Positions 6,553 to 13,078 of a DNA stretch of 14,150 bases are shown in pieces. The notes beneath the pieces were generated by a model. It did not search any database and was not told where the DNA came from. It saw nothing but the letters and a program-made list of their open reading frames with translations. The position numbers and the translations under genes were made by a program. The DNA comes from UMGS1071 sp045638545 (lineage in GTDB: Bacteria; Bacillota; Clostridia; Oscillospirales; Acutalibacteraceae), in NCBI GenBank assembly GCA_045638545.1, contig JAZUBL010000057.1, positions 1-14,150 on the forward strand, read 5' to 3'. The first letter of the stretch is position 1; each line of letters starts with the position of its first letter.

Positions 6553-6580
6553 AGTTTATGACAGAGAAAGGTAGTCTTAT
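6553..6580 (-). promoter_or_regulatory. Candidate SigE-type promoter of sigK
   Basis: Minus strand: ATA core (6580-6578) in GGATAAG, 17-base spacer, then CATAAACT (6560-6553), one mismatch from the sigma-E -10 consensus CATACANT. In Bacillus and many clostridia sigK is transcribed by sigma-E, so the match fits the gene. It lies just after the terminator of the lysozyme gene and about 25 bases before the sigK ATG. The spacing and identity are seen; use by sigma-E is inferred. Confidence 0.5.
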
Positions 6581-6593
6581 CCATAATAGCAGA

Positions 6594-6625
6594 AAAATCC
6601 CGAGGAATTTCTTCCCCGGGATTTT
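6594..6625 (-). terminator. Terminator of the lysozyme gene
   Basis: Minus-strand hairpin with arms AAAATCCCGGGG (6625-6614) and CCTCGGGATTTT (6605-6594), 8-base loop, one G-T pair, running into T residues. It begins 3 bases after the lysozyme stop codon. The A/T flanks on both sides would let it work in either direction. It separates the lysozyme transcript from sigK. Confidence 0.88.
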
Positions 6626-6628
6626 TTA

Positions 6629-9600
6629 TTATTTAAGCCAGTTCTTTGTGCTGATGCAATTTGGAAGCAGGTAACCGTATGTATTTACGTTTTTCTCGCT
6701 GCTGTCATTCATTGCTGCACTATATTTACCAAAGCTGAACAGCTTGGATTCGCCCAGTCTTCTGTAAACAAGACCTGCGTAGCAGTTGCCGCCGGCATGG
6801 TGCCAGCAGAGCATTTCACTGCCGAATGTCACAGCATCCATGTAGTTCATATCCTTCTCAAAGCTGTGAGAAGTGATCGTTACATAAGAAGCTGATACAT
6901 AGCCAGTCACGTTACCGGATTTTACCTTGTACCAGGCAGCCTTGTTGGTGCTGTCCCAGGTTGCCTCCGTAATGGTCACAGAGGTGCCTGCTGCCAGTGT
7001 CTTTGTGCCTGTACCGGTCTGCTTTTGGCTGCTGTACACCTGTGTTGGCAGAACAGTTCTGCCGGTTACGGTTTCACCTGCAGTGATCTTTTTCTGCACG
7101 CTGTCAGGATTTACAGAATTCAACAGGAACATGCGCAGGTCAAACTCAGAGGTGCCGTTCCACCAGCCGGAACCGCAGTTATAAGAGAAGCTGACCATTG
7201 CGTCGAACTGTGCCTGATTTGCTTTGATCTTGTTCATCTCAATGAACTTATTGACCTGTGTGGTATAGCCGTTCTTATTAACCACATCGCAGAGCAGTGC
7301 CCATGCTTCTGTTTCTGTCAGGTTGTTGTAGAAGGTATCGCCAGCTGCAAATGTATGGCCATAACCAACAGTTGGAACAACAGTAGAAGTCAGGGGATCC
7401 AGATAAACGATCGGAATGTAGCTTTCCCAGGAAGCAATCACTTTCAGGCCTTCGTCACTCATGCGGCGTGTATCCAGAGAGGTTGTCGCTGCATCCTGTG
7501 TGGAAACAACGTATGCCTCTGTGGTGTAATAAATACTGCTCATATCACTGCCGTCTTTCTTTTTGGCAGAATAAATTTTTGCAGTATAAGCGCCCGCTTT
7601 GTCAATGGTTGTGGTGTATTTCCAGATTCTGGAAGTTGTGCCCGGAAAACCGTCGCTGGCTTTTGTAGTTTCTGTTGTGTAGTCTGTTACCACTTTTGTT
7701 TTGCCGTTTACTTCAAACTTCACCGCGTTGCGGCTTGCATCTGTAATTGCAACAAATGTTACGTCTTTGCCAACGCTTGCAATATTCGGGCCAACGTAAG
7801 CAAGTTTTACCGGATCTGCCGCAGTAACCTTAACTGTCCAGATTTTCTTGTTCATGCCGCTGGTGCAGGAAATTTCTGCAGTGCCTTCCTTTGCACCGTA
7901 AACAAATCCGCCTTTAACAGTTGCAATGGATTCGTCACTGCTTTCCCAGGTACCGCCTGCATAACCGGTCAGGAATAAGGTTCTGATCTGCGGTACAGAA
8001 GCTTCTGCACGAATAACACTGACGTCGCCTTCCTCAAATTCCTTCAGATAATGAGAGGCAACAAAGTAATAGCTGTTGTTCAGCTTAAATTTATACCAGA
8101 CGATATTATCCGCTGTTTTGGAGTAACCCTCTACTACGTCAATTACCATGCCGGCTTCCAGTGTTCCTTTAAAGCCGCCGTTCACAGACGGCTCAGTGCG
8201 ATAGTTTACGTTGTCTGTTGTGACATACTGTTTCAGAACTTCTGTGCCGTCCGGAATTTCCCCCTCATCTGGCAGACGGAGATAATCGGAGGACATGTAG
8301 TAGAACTCGCCGTTGTACTTGAATTTGAACCAGACAATGCCGTCTGCTTCCTGAGAGAAGCCATCCACAACCTGCACGGTGGTGCCGTTTGGAATAACAC
8401 CGCGCTTTTCACCGGTAAGGCCAGGTGCCGCACGATAATTTACATCCTCTGTTGTAATATACAGCACCAGTTTTTCTTCCGGCTCTTTTTCTGCAGTGGT
8501 ACCGGTAATGGTTGGGTACTCACCCACATACTTTACACCGCCGGCTGTTTTGTAAGCCTTTGCCGCAAATTCATACTTGGTGCCGCCATTCAGACCGCTG
8601 AAAGTATGACTTGTTTTCGTAATGTCTTTTCTTATCCATTCAGAATCACCAGGTTTTCTGTAATATACATAGTAACCGGATGCACCTTCTACTGCATTCC
8701 ACTCCAGCGCAGCTGTATCTGCAGTAATGGAGGACAACTTCAGGCCTGTCAGCTTGGCAGGTCTTGTTGCAACAGTCAGTGTTGGATACTCGCCGTAAAT
8801 CTCCTTGCCGTTTACCTTTTTGTATGCCTTTACTGCATACTTGTACTCTGTGGCTGCTTCTCTGCTGCCATCGGTATAGCTGAGGCTGCTGGTTGTTTTG
8901 ATCTTTGTCCAGCCGCCTTCCGGCTTTGCACGGTATACCCAGTAACCGTCTGCGCCACTTACCTTATTCCAGCTCAGTTTTACAGCGTCCATGGTTGTGG
9001 TGGCTTTAAAACCGGTTACCTTTGCAAGACCCTGCACAGTTGTACCGGAGATGGATGCCTCATTGCTGACATATTTGACGCCGCCGGCTGTTTTATAAGC
9101 CTTTACTGCAAAGTTATACTTTGTCTCCGGCTTCAGTTCGCTGAAGGTGTAGGTTGTTTTGGTAATATCTGTTCTTGTCCAGCTGGAATCGCCGGCTTTT
9201 CTGTAATATACATAATAGCCGTCCGCTTCTTTCACTGCATCCCACTCGATTGCCGCAGAACTGGCGCTGATTGATTTCAGCTTCAGATCGGTAACAGATA
9301 CTGGTCTGGTTGCTGTTGCAAGGGTTGGATACTCGCCGTAAATTTCCTTGCCGTCTACCTTCTTGTATGCTTTTACTGCATACTTGTACTCGGTGCCGGA
9401 TTCTCTGTCACCGTCTGTATAGCTGAGGCTGCTGGTTGTTTTGATTTTTGTCCAACCGCCTTCCGGCTTTCCGCGGTATACCCAGTAGCCGTCTGCACCA
9501 TCTACTTTATTCCAGCTCAACTTTACAGCATTCATGGTTGTGTCTGCTTTAAAGCCGGTCACCTTTGCAAGACCGTCCGTAGTCGTTGCGGAAACAGTTG

Positions 9601-10687
9601 GATAATCGCCAACATACTTTACACCACCGGCTGTTTTGTAAGCCTTTGCCGCAAATTCATACTTGGTGCCGCCATTCAGACCGCTGAAAGTATGACTTGT
9701 TTTCGTAATGTCTTTTCTTATCCATTCGGAGTCACCGGATTTTCTGTAATATACATAGTAACCGGATGCACCCTTTACCGCATTCCACTTCAGTGCTGCC
9801 GTATTTGCTGTAATAGAAGAAACCGTCAGGCCTGTCAGTTTCGCAGGTCTTGTTGCAACAGTCAGTGTTGGATACTCACCGTAAATTTCCTTGCCGTTTA
9901 CCTTTTTATAAGCCTTAACTGCATACTTGTACTCTGTGGCTGGTTCTCTGCTGCCATCGGTATAGCTGAGACTGCTGGTTGTTTTGATCTTTGTCCAGCC
10001 GCCTTCCGGCTTTGCACGGTATACCCAGTAACCGTCTGCGCCACTTACCTTATTCCAGCTCAGCTTTACAGCGTTCATGGTTGTGTCTGCTTTAAAGCCG
10101 GTTACTTTTGCCAAAGTATCAGAAGCAGCAGAACCGGACTTCTTCAGATACTCGGAAGAAGCGTAATAATAATCAGAGCCGATTTTCACTTTAAACCAGA
10201 TAACGCCGTTGGCTGTTCTGGAGTAACCATCCACCACGTTTACAGCGGCACCCTTTTTCAGAGTGCCTTTCAATGTACCTGTTGTGGACGGCGCAGAGCG
10301 GTAGTTCAGATCGTCTGTAGTGGTGTATTTGACCAGAGATTCTTTGGCCGCCTTCAGGTAATCGGCGCTGACGTAACCTGTTTTGCCATCAGCTGTCTCT
10401 ACCTGTACCCAGCTATTGCTGTTCTTCTTCAGAACAGTCAGCTTTGTTCCTTTATCCAGCGTGCGGATGATATCATAGCTGCTGCCGGCACCTTTGCGCA
10501 TATTCAGCGCGTCTGTAGTCTGCACAACAGAGTTCGCCGCAAATGTGGATGCCGCCTCCGCTACAATGCCTATTGGAGAATTCGCCATCATAGCTGTTCC
10601 TGTTACGGTAGAAACCATCAGAACAGAGGACAGCGTTGCTGCGACTATTTTTTTTGAAACTTTTTGGGAAGTTTGCTTTTTGTTCAT
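6629..10687 (-). CDS. Secreted SH3b/fibronectin-III/GH24 lysozyme, 1352 residues
   Basis: A large exported protein. A signal peptide spans about 1-46 (MNKKQTSQK, hydrophobic core, AEAAS cleavage region). Then: SH3b at 52-113 and 119-184; six fibronectin-III domains at 192-733, arranged as three two-domain units of 181 residues; SH3b at about 738-804 and 815-884; Ig-like (BIG2-type) strands about 888-956 and another beta domain to about 1062; and a GH24 (phage-type) lysozyme domain from about 1074 to the end. The catalytic set of the T4-lysozyme family is visible: Glu1088 (WES), Asp1097 (YLDP) and Thr1106 (PTVGYGHT), with a loop about three residues longer than usual between Asp and Thr. The C-terminal lysozyme signature (WHHAGG, AGLVYRRLGE) comes only after an SH3-like insert near 1225-1270. 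No LPXTG anchor or transmembrane tail is seen, so wall binding is probably through the SH3b domains. Likely peptidoglycan remodelling or lysis; the target is unknown. The start has GGGGTGAT before ATG. Confidence 0.9.
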   Translation of the reverse strand: MNKKQTSQKVSKKIVAATLSSVLMVSTVTGTAMMANSPIGIVAEAASTFAANSVVQTTDALNMRKGAGSSYDIIRTLDKGTKLTVLKKNSNSWVQVETADGKTGYVSADYLKAAKESLVKYTTTDDLNYRSAPSTTGTLKGTLKKGAAVNVVDGYSRTANGVIWFKVKIGSDYYYASSEYLKKSGSAASDTLAKVTGFKADTTMNAVKLSWNKVSGADGYWVYRAKPEGGWTKIKTTSSLSYTDGSREPATEYKYAVKAYKKVNGKEIYGEYPTLTVATRPAKLTGLTVSSITANTAALKWNAVKGASGYYVYYRKSGDSEWIRKDITKTSHTFSGLNGGTKYEFAAKAYKTAGGVKYVGDYPTVSATTTDGLAKVTGFKADTTMNAVKLSWNKVDGADGYWVYRGKPEGGWTKIKTTSSLSYTDGDRESGTEYKYAVKAYKKVDGKEIYGEYPTLATATRPVSVTDLKLKSISASSAAIEWDAVKEADGYYVYYRKAGDSSWTRTDITKTTYTFSELKPETKYNFAVKAYKTAGGVKYVSNEASISGTTVQGLAKVTGFKATTTMDAVKLSWNKVSGADGYWVYRAKPEGGWTKIKTTSSLSYTDGSREAATEYKYAVKAYKKVNGKEIYGEYPTLTVATRPAKLTGLKLSSITADTAALEWNAVEGASGYYVYYRKPGDSEWIRKDITKTSHTFSGLNGGTKYEFAAKAYKTAGGVKYVGEYPTITGTTAEKEPEEKLVLYITTEDVNYRAAPGLTGEKRGVIPNGTTVQVVDGFSQEADGIVWFKFKYNGEFYYMSSDYLRLPDEGEIPDGTEVLKQYVTTDNVNYRTEPSVNGGFKGTLEAGMVIDVVEGYSKTADNIVWYKFKLNNSYYFVASHYLKEFEEGDVSVIRAEASVPQIRTLFLTGYAGGTWESSDESIATVKGGFVYGAKEGTAEISCTSGMNKKIWTVKVTAADPVKLAYVGPNIASVGKDVTFVAITDASRNAVKFEVNGKTKVVTDYTTETTKASDGFPGTTSRIWKYTTTIDKAGAYTAKIYSAKKKDGSDMSSIYYTTEAYVVSTQDAATTSLDTRRMSDEGLKVIASWESYIPIVYLDPLTSTVVPTVGYGHTFAAGDTFYNNLTETEAWALLCDVVNKNGYTTQVNKFIEMNKIKANQAQFDAMVSFSYNCGSGWWNGTSEFDLRMFLLNSVNPDSVQKKITAGETVTGRTVLPTQVYSSQKQTGTGTKTLAAGTSVTITEATWDSTNKAAWYKVKSGNVTGYVSASYVTITSHSFEKDMNYMDAVTFGSEMLCWHHAGGNCYAGLVYRRLGESKLFSFGKYSAAMNDSSEKNVNTYGYLLPNCISTKNWLK
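8492..10114 (-). repeat. Three tandem 543-bp fibronectin-III repeat units
   Basis: Inside the lysozyme gene, three units begin with LAKVTGFKA at residues 192, 373 and 554 (10114, 9571 and 9028 in the window). The period is exactly 181 codons for the first two; the third ends near 8492. Units 1 and 3 are closer to each other than either is to unit 2, notably in the second domain (WIRKDITKTSHTFSGLNGG is identical in 1 and 3 and altered in 2). Such repeats can expand, contract or be mis-assembled. Confidence 0.92.
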
Positions 10688-10761
10688 TGTATCACCCCAA
10701 AGTTTTAAAACATTTCGATCATATCTTCTTTAAAAGGAAACTCCTCCTCTTTTACAATTTT

Positions 10762-10791
10762 ATTATAACAAATACTTACTAAAACCGTCAA
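10762..10791 (-). promoter_or_regulatory. Promoter of the lysozyme gene
   Basis: Minus strand: -35 TTGACG (10791-10786), 18-base spacer, -10 TATAAT (10767-10762). The start would be near 10755, leaving a leader of about 68 bases. The region 10800-10876 upstream holds no gene I can see. Confidence 0.8.
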
Positions 10792-10876
10792 TAAATACTA
10801 CAAGATAGTAATGAAATCTTCGTTTTTTGTTCACAAAATTTTATCCAACGCTATGGAGATAGAAAACCCGCATAAA

Positions 10877-10907
10877 ACAAAAAAAGCTCAGTCCGAAGAC
10901 TGAGCTT
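10877..10907 (-). terminator. Terminator of tRNA-Leu copy 1 (left)
   Basis: Minus-strand perfect hairpin AAGCTCAGTC-TTCG-GACTGAGCTT (10907-10884) with a UUCG tetraloop and a run of T residues. It starts 4 bases after the encoded CCA of the tRNA. Confidence 0.95.
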
Positions 10908-10911
10908 AATC

Positions 10912-10996
10912 TGGTGCGGCAAATGGGACTTGAACCCATACGTCATACAACACACGCCCCTCAAACGTGCCTGTCTGCCAATTCCAGCACTGCCGC
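10912..10996 (-). tRNA. tRNA-Leu (anticodon GAG), left copy
   Basis: 85 bases including an encoded CCA. Acceptor GCGGCAG pairs with TTGCCGC; D-arm region CTGGAATTGGCAGACAGG; anticodon stem CACGT/GCGTG with loop TTGAGGG, giving anticodon GAG (reads CUC and CUU); a long class II variable arm; T-arm ATGGG-TTCAAGT-CCCAT; discriminator A. Long variable arm and D-loop fit leucine. Identical to the copy at 11181-11265. Confidence 0.96.
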
Positions 10997-11033
10997 ATAT
11001 TCATGCCGGTGCGCACTGCACTCAACGTTTTAT

Positions 11034-11062
11034 ATAATACCATATGTTTTTGAAAATGTCAA
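11034..11062 (-). promoter_or_regulatory. Promoter of the left tRNA-Leu
   Basis: Minus strand: -35 TTGACA (11062-11057), 17-base spacer, -10 TATTAT (11039-11034), with an A/T-rich stretch just upstream that could act as an UP element. A near copy lies before the other tRNA. Confidence 0.88.
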
Positions 11063-11146
11063 CACTTTTTTAAAAAGCATGAAAATTGATGCATTTTATC
11101 AAAAATTGTTTTCTGATCCCTGTTCAGCAAAAATCTGACAGAAAAA

Positions 11147-11175
11147 GAAAAAAGCCCGGTCCGAAGACCGAGCTT
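11147..11175 (-). terminator. Terminator of tRNA-Leu copy 2 (right)
   Basis: Minus-strand hairpin AAGCTCGGTC-TTCG-GACCGGGCTT (11175-11152) with one T-G pair and a T-rich tail. It begins 5 bases after the CCA of the right tRNA and is a diverged copy of the terminator at 10877-10907. Confidence 0.93.
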
Positions 11176-11180
11176 AACTC

Positions 11181-11265
11181 TGGTGCGGCAAATGGGACTT
11201 GAACCCATACGTCATACAACACACGCCCCTCAAACGTGCCTGTCTGCCAATTCCAGCACTGCCGC
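11181..11265 (-). tRNA. tRNA-Leu (anticodon GAG), right copy
   Basis: Same 85-base sequence as 10912-10996, with acceptor, anticodon stem CACGT/GCGTG, loop TTGAGGG (anticodon GAG), class II variable arm, T-arm and encoded CCA. It has its own promoter and terminator. Confidence 0.96.
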
Positions 11266-11300
11266 GCTTTCACGTTGGTGCACTGCACTCAACGTGTTAT

Positions 11301-11329
11301 ATAATACCATTGATCTATGAGAAAGTCAA
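11301..11329 (-). promoter_or_regulatory. Promoter of the right tRNA-Leu
   Basis: Minus strand: -35 TTGACT (11329-11324), 17-base spacer, -10 TATTAT (11306-11301), with the same A/T-rich upstream stretch as the left copy. It lies about 55 bases after the rnmV stop; no clear rnmV terminator is visible between. Confidence 0.85.
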
Positions 11330-11383
11330 CACTTTTTTAAAAGTTTTTCTGAAAATTAAATCTTTGATAGATGTACACAAAAA

Positions 11384-11983
11384 TCACTCGTATTTTGAAA
11401 CAAAACTGAGAAATTCGTCGCGATCCATGATATCGTTGATCACTTTCAGCATAGCATTTGTGGTCATACGTTCCGGCAGATGCAGCTGACGCAGCAGCCA
11501 TTTGCGTTTTTCAGCGCTGTTGTCGCCGCCGGTAATGCCCAGTTCAAACAGCTCTGCCTTTGTAATTTTCGGCCCTTTCTCCGCAGCAGCCTCTTCTTCC
11601 CCCACAAATGTAGCGCCAGCACGGCGCAGCGCATCGATGATCACGTCTTTCGGCACACCTTCCACGCCAAGCTTGCCCTCTTTGGAACGAGTCACCTTGC
11701 GCTTCTCCTTGCCGTAAATATCCGGGATGTATGCCTGCTTGATCTTGGCATTATCAATGGAGCCGGTAAGATGATTGCGGATGACAAAACCGGCGCCATC
11801 GCTGTCTGTGAAAATAATAATGCCGTGAGTGTCTGCCAGTCGGCGGATCAGCGCCATCTGCTCCGGATCTTTAAAAATATGGAAACCGGATGTTTCCAGA
11901 ATTACGCCGTCTACAATGGAAGACAGCTTGATTTTATCATACTTGCCCTCTACAATGATGGCTTCTTTTACTTTTAACAGCAA
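11384..11983 (-). CDS. rnmV: Ribonuclease M5 (5S rRNA maturation, TOPRIM)
   Basis: RNase M5 trims the precursor of 5S rRNA in low-GC Gram-positives, with ribosomal protein L18 as cofactor. The 199-residue product has a TOPRIM domain at the N-terminus, EAIIVEGKYD (Glu12) and IIIFTDSDGAG (Asp60, Asp62), followed by the family pattern of a charged KEKRKVTRSKEGKLGVEGV stretch and a C-terminal domain. The start is TTG at 11983-11981, ten bases after AGGAG; no ATG lies nearby in frame. It follows holA by 27 bases as the last gene of the comEC-holA-rnmV operon. In many Firmicutes rsmA comes next; here the tRNA-Leu units follow instead. Confidence 0.92.
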   Translation of the reverse strand: MLLKVKEAIIVEGKYDKIKLSSIVDGVILETSGFHIFKDPEQMALIRRLADTHGIIIFTDSDGAGFVIRNHLTGSIDNAKIKQAYIPDIYGKEKRKVTRSKEGKLGVEGVPKDVIIDALRRAGATFVGEEEAAAEKGPKITKAELFELGITGGDNSAEKRKWLLRQLHLPERMTTNAMLKVINDIMDRDEFLSFVSKYE

Positions 11984-12010
11984 CGTATTTCCGCTCCTCT
12001 TCCTTTTTGT

Positions 12011-13078
12011 TTATCGGTCTTTCTCCTGTGCTGCCAGCAGCAGCTTGGCAACCAGTTCATCCAGCACGACGCGCTTCATTTCGCTGCGGCTGCTGCCGGC
12101 ACCGCCTTTCAGGTTCAGGTCAGCCTCCAGTAATAAGTCCAGGCTTTCCCGCAGCATTGCTGTGGAAAAACGGCTGCTGTCCTGCTCTGCATTGCTGATC
12201 AGAAAGGCCTTGTTTTTATAATCAAAAACTGTGGACAGTTCCATTGGATCTCTGCCGCTGCGCAGCATGGTTTTTACACGGTACAGATTCAGATATGCCG
12301 AAGACAGCATTGCTACAATTGCAATCGGCTCCTCGTTCTGTGCCATCAGGTCATCGATGATTTTATAGGCTCGCTCGTAATTGCCGCCGATGATCGCCTT
12401 GGAAAGGTCAAATACCTGCGACTCTGAGTTGACCGTTACCGCTGTATCGATGTGCTCCCTGGTGATGACACCGCCGCCTGCAAAGCCGCACACCTTGCCG
12501 ATCTCATGACTCAATGTCTGCAGGTCTGTGCCGCAAAGCTGCAGGATCCGCTTTGCAAGGTCGCGGCTCAGCTCACAGCCGCGCTTTTCTGCATAGGTGA
12601 TCAGATATTTCTCCAGATCGGAATTGGTCTTTCTGGCAAACTCCACCAGCGTCAGCTTCTTTGCATCGGTGCCGAAAAAACTCTTCCATTTTGTAGAAAG
12701 CCGCTTTTTCTCCAGCATAATTGCCGGCAGATAAATGATCAGCACGGCAGACTCCGGCAGATCCCGGATTATGTTCTGATAGGCTTCCAGCTCATCGGCA
12801 GTCAGGCTGTCCACATTCAGATCGCGGAGTATGACCACTTTCTGCTCCGCAAAAAACGGCAGAGATTCCACCGCTTCTGCTACCTGATCGGCAGATGTAT
12901 CGGCCGCATCAAAGCGATGCAGGTTAAAGTCTGCAAAGCCGGTGCCGGTCACTTTCTGAATCACCTTCTGCACGCTTTGCAGCATGGTGTATTTTTCGTC
13001 GCCATACAGCAGATAAGCACCTGTCAGCGTACCTTTTTCTATTTCTTTTTTGAATGCTGTGTCTTTCAGTTCAGGCAT
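12011..13078 (-). CDS. holA: DNA polymerase III subunit delta
   Basis: The delta subunit of the clamp loader opens the beta sliding clamp and loads it on DNA. The 355-residue protein matches the family in length. It begins MPELKDTAFKKEIEKGTLTG, then AYLLYGDEKYTM, the usual first strand of the AAA-like domain I; FADFNLHRFDA and SLPFFAEQKVVILRDL follow, as expected. There is no Walker A motif, as is normal for delta. The central TDLQTLSHEIGKV and the C-terminal all-helical part (PIAIVAMLSSAYLNLYRVK, then LRESLDLLLEADLNLKGG) complete the pattern. The ATG at 13078-13076 overlaps the comEC stop as TGATG and has GGAGGGG upstream, so translation is coupled to comEC. Confidence 0.95.
   Translation of the reverse strand: MPELKDTAFKKEIEKGTLTGAYLLYGDEKYTMLQSVQKVIQKVTGTGFADFNLHRFDAADTSADQVAEAVESLPFFAEQKVVILRDLNVDSLTADELEAYQNIIRDLPESAVLIIYLPAIMLEKKRLSTKWKSFFGTDAKKLTLVEFARKTNSDLEKYLITYAEKRGCELSRDLAKRILQLCGTDLQTLSHEIGKVCGFAGGGVITREHIDTAVTVNSESQVFDLSKAIIGGNYERAYKIIDDLMAQNEEPIAIVAMLSSAYLNLYRVKTMLRSGRDPMELSTVFDYKNKAFLISNAEQDSSRFSTAMLRESLDLLLEADLNLKGGAGSSRSEMKRVVLDELVAKLLLAAQEKDR

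Larger units (their letters stand above)
10879..11342 (-). repeat. Tandem duplication of a whole tRNA-Leu transcription unit
   Basis: Two units offset by 269 bases. Each has a promoter (AAAAAAGTGTTGAC, then GGTATTATATAA at 17-base spacing), a short leader ending ACTGCACTCAACGT on the plus strand, an identical 85-base tRNA and a UUCG-loop terminator. The tRNA is identical, leader and terminator have a few changes, and the spacer between promoter boxes has drifted, so the copies are not brand new and the tRNA is under selection. Confidence 0.9.

Noticed and set aside
8051..9274. 407-codon open frame on the plus strand
   Set aside because: It lies wholly antisense to the fibronectin-III/SH3b region of the lysozyme gene. 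It is Cys-rich, repetitive and has no family resemblance; it arises from the codon pattern of the repeats.
9692..10657. 321-codon open frame on the plus strand
   Set aside because: Also antisense to the same gene and internally similar to the frame at 8051-9274 because of the repeats; no ribosome binding site or recognisable domain.
10705..10722. Five-codon upstream frame (MIEMF) in the lysozyme leader
   Set aside because: It has no well-spaced ribosome binding site and no attenuator hairpin follows it. The AGGAGGAG at 10741-10748 is 18 bases away, too far to serve it.
10861..11340. CRISPR array suggested by the repeated segments
   Set aside because: There are only two copies, each an 85-base tRNA fold with a promoter and terminator; this is a tRNA duplication.
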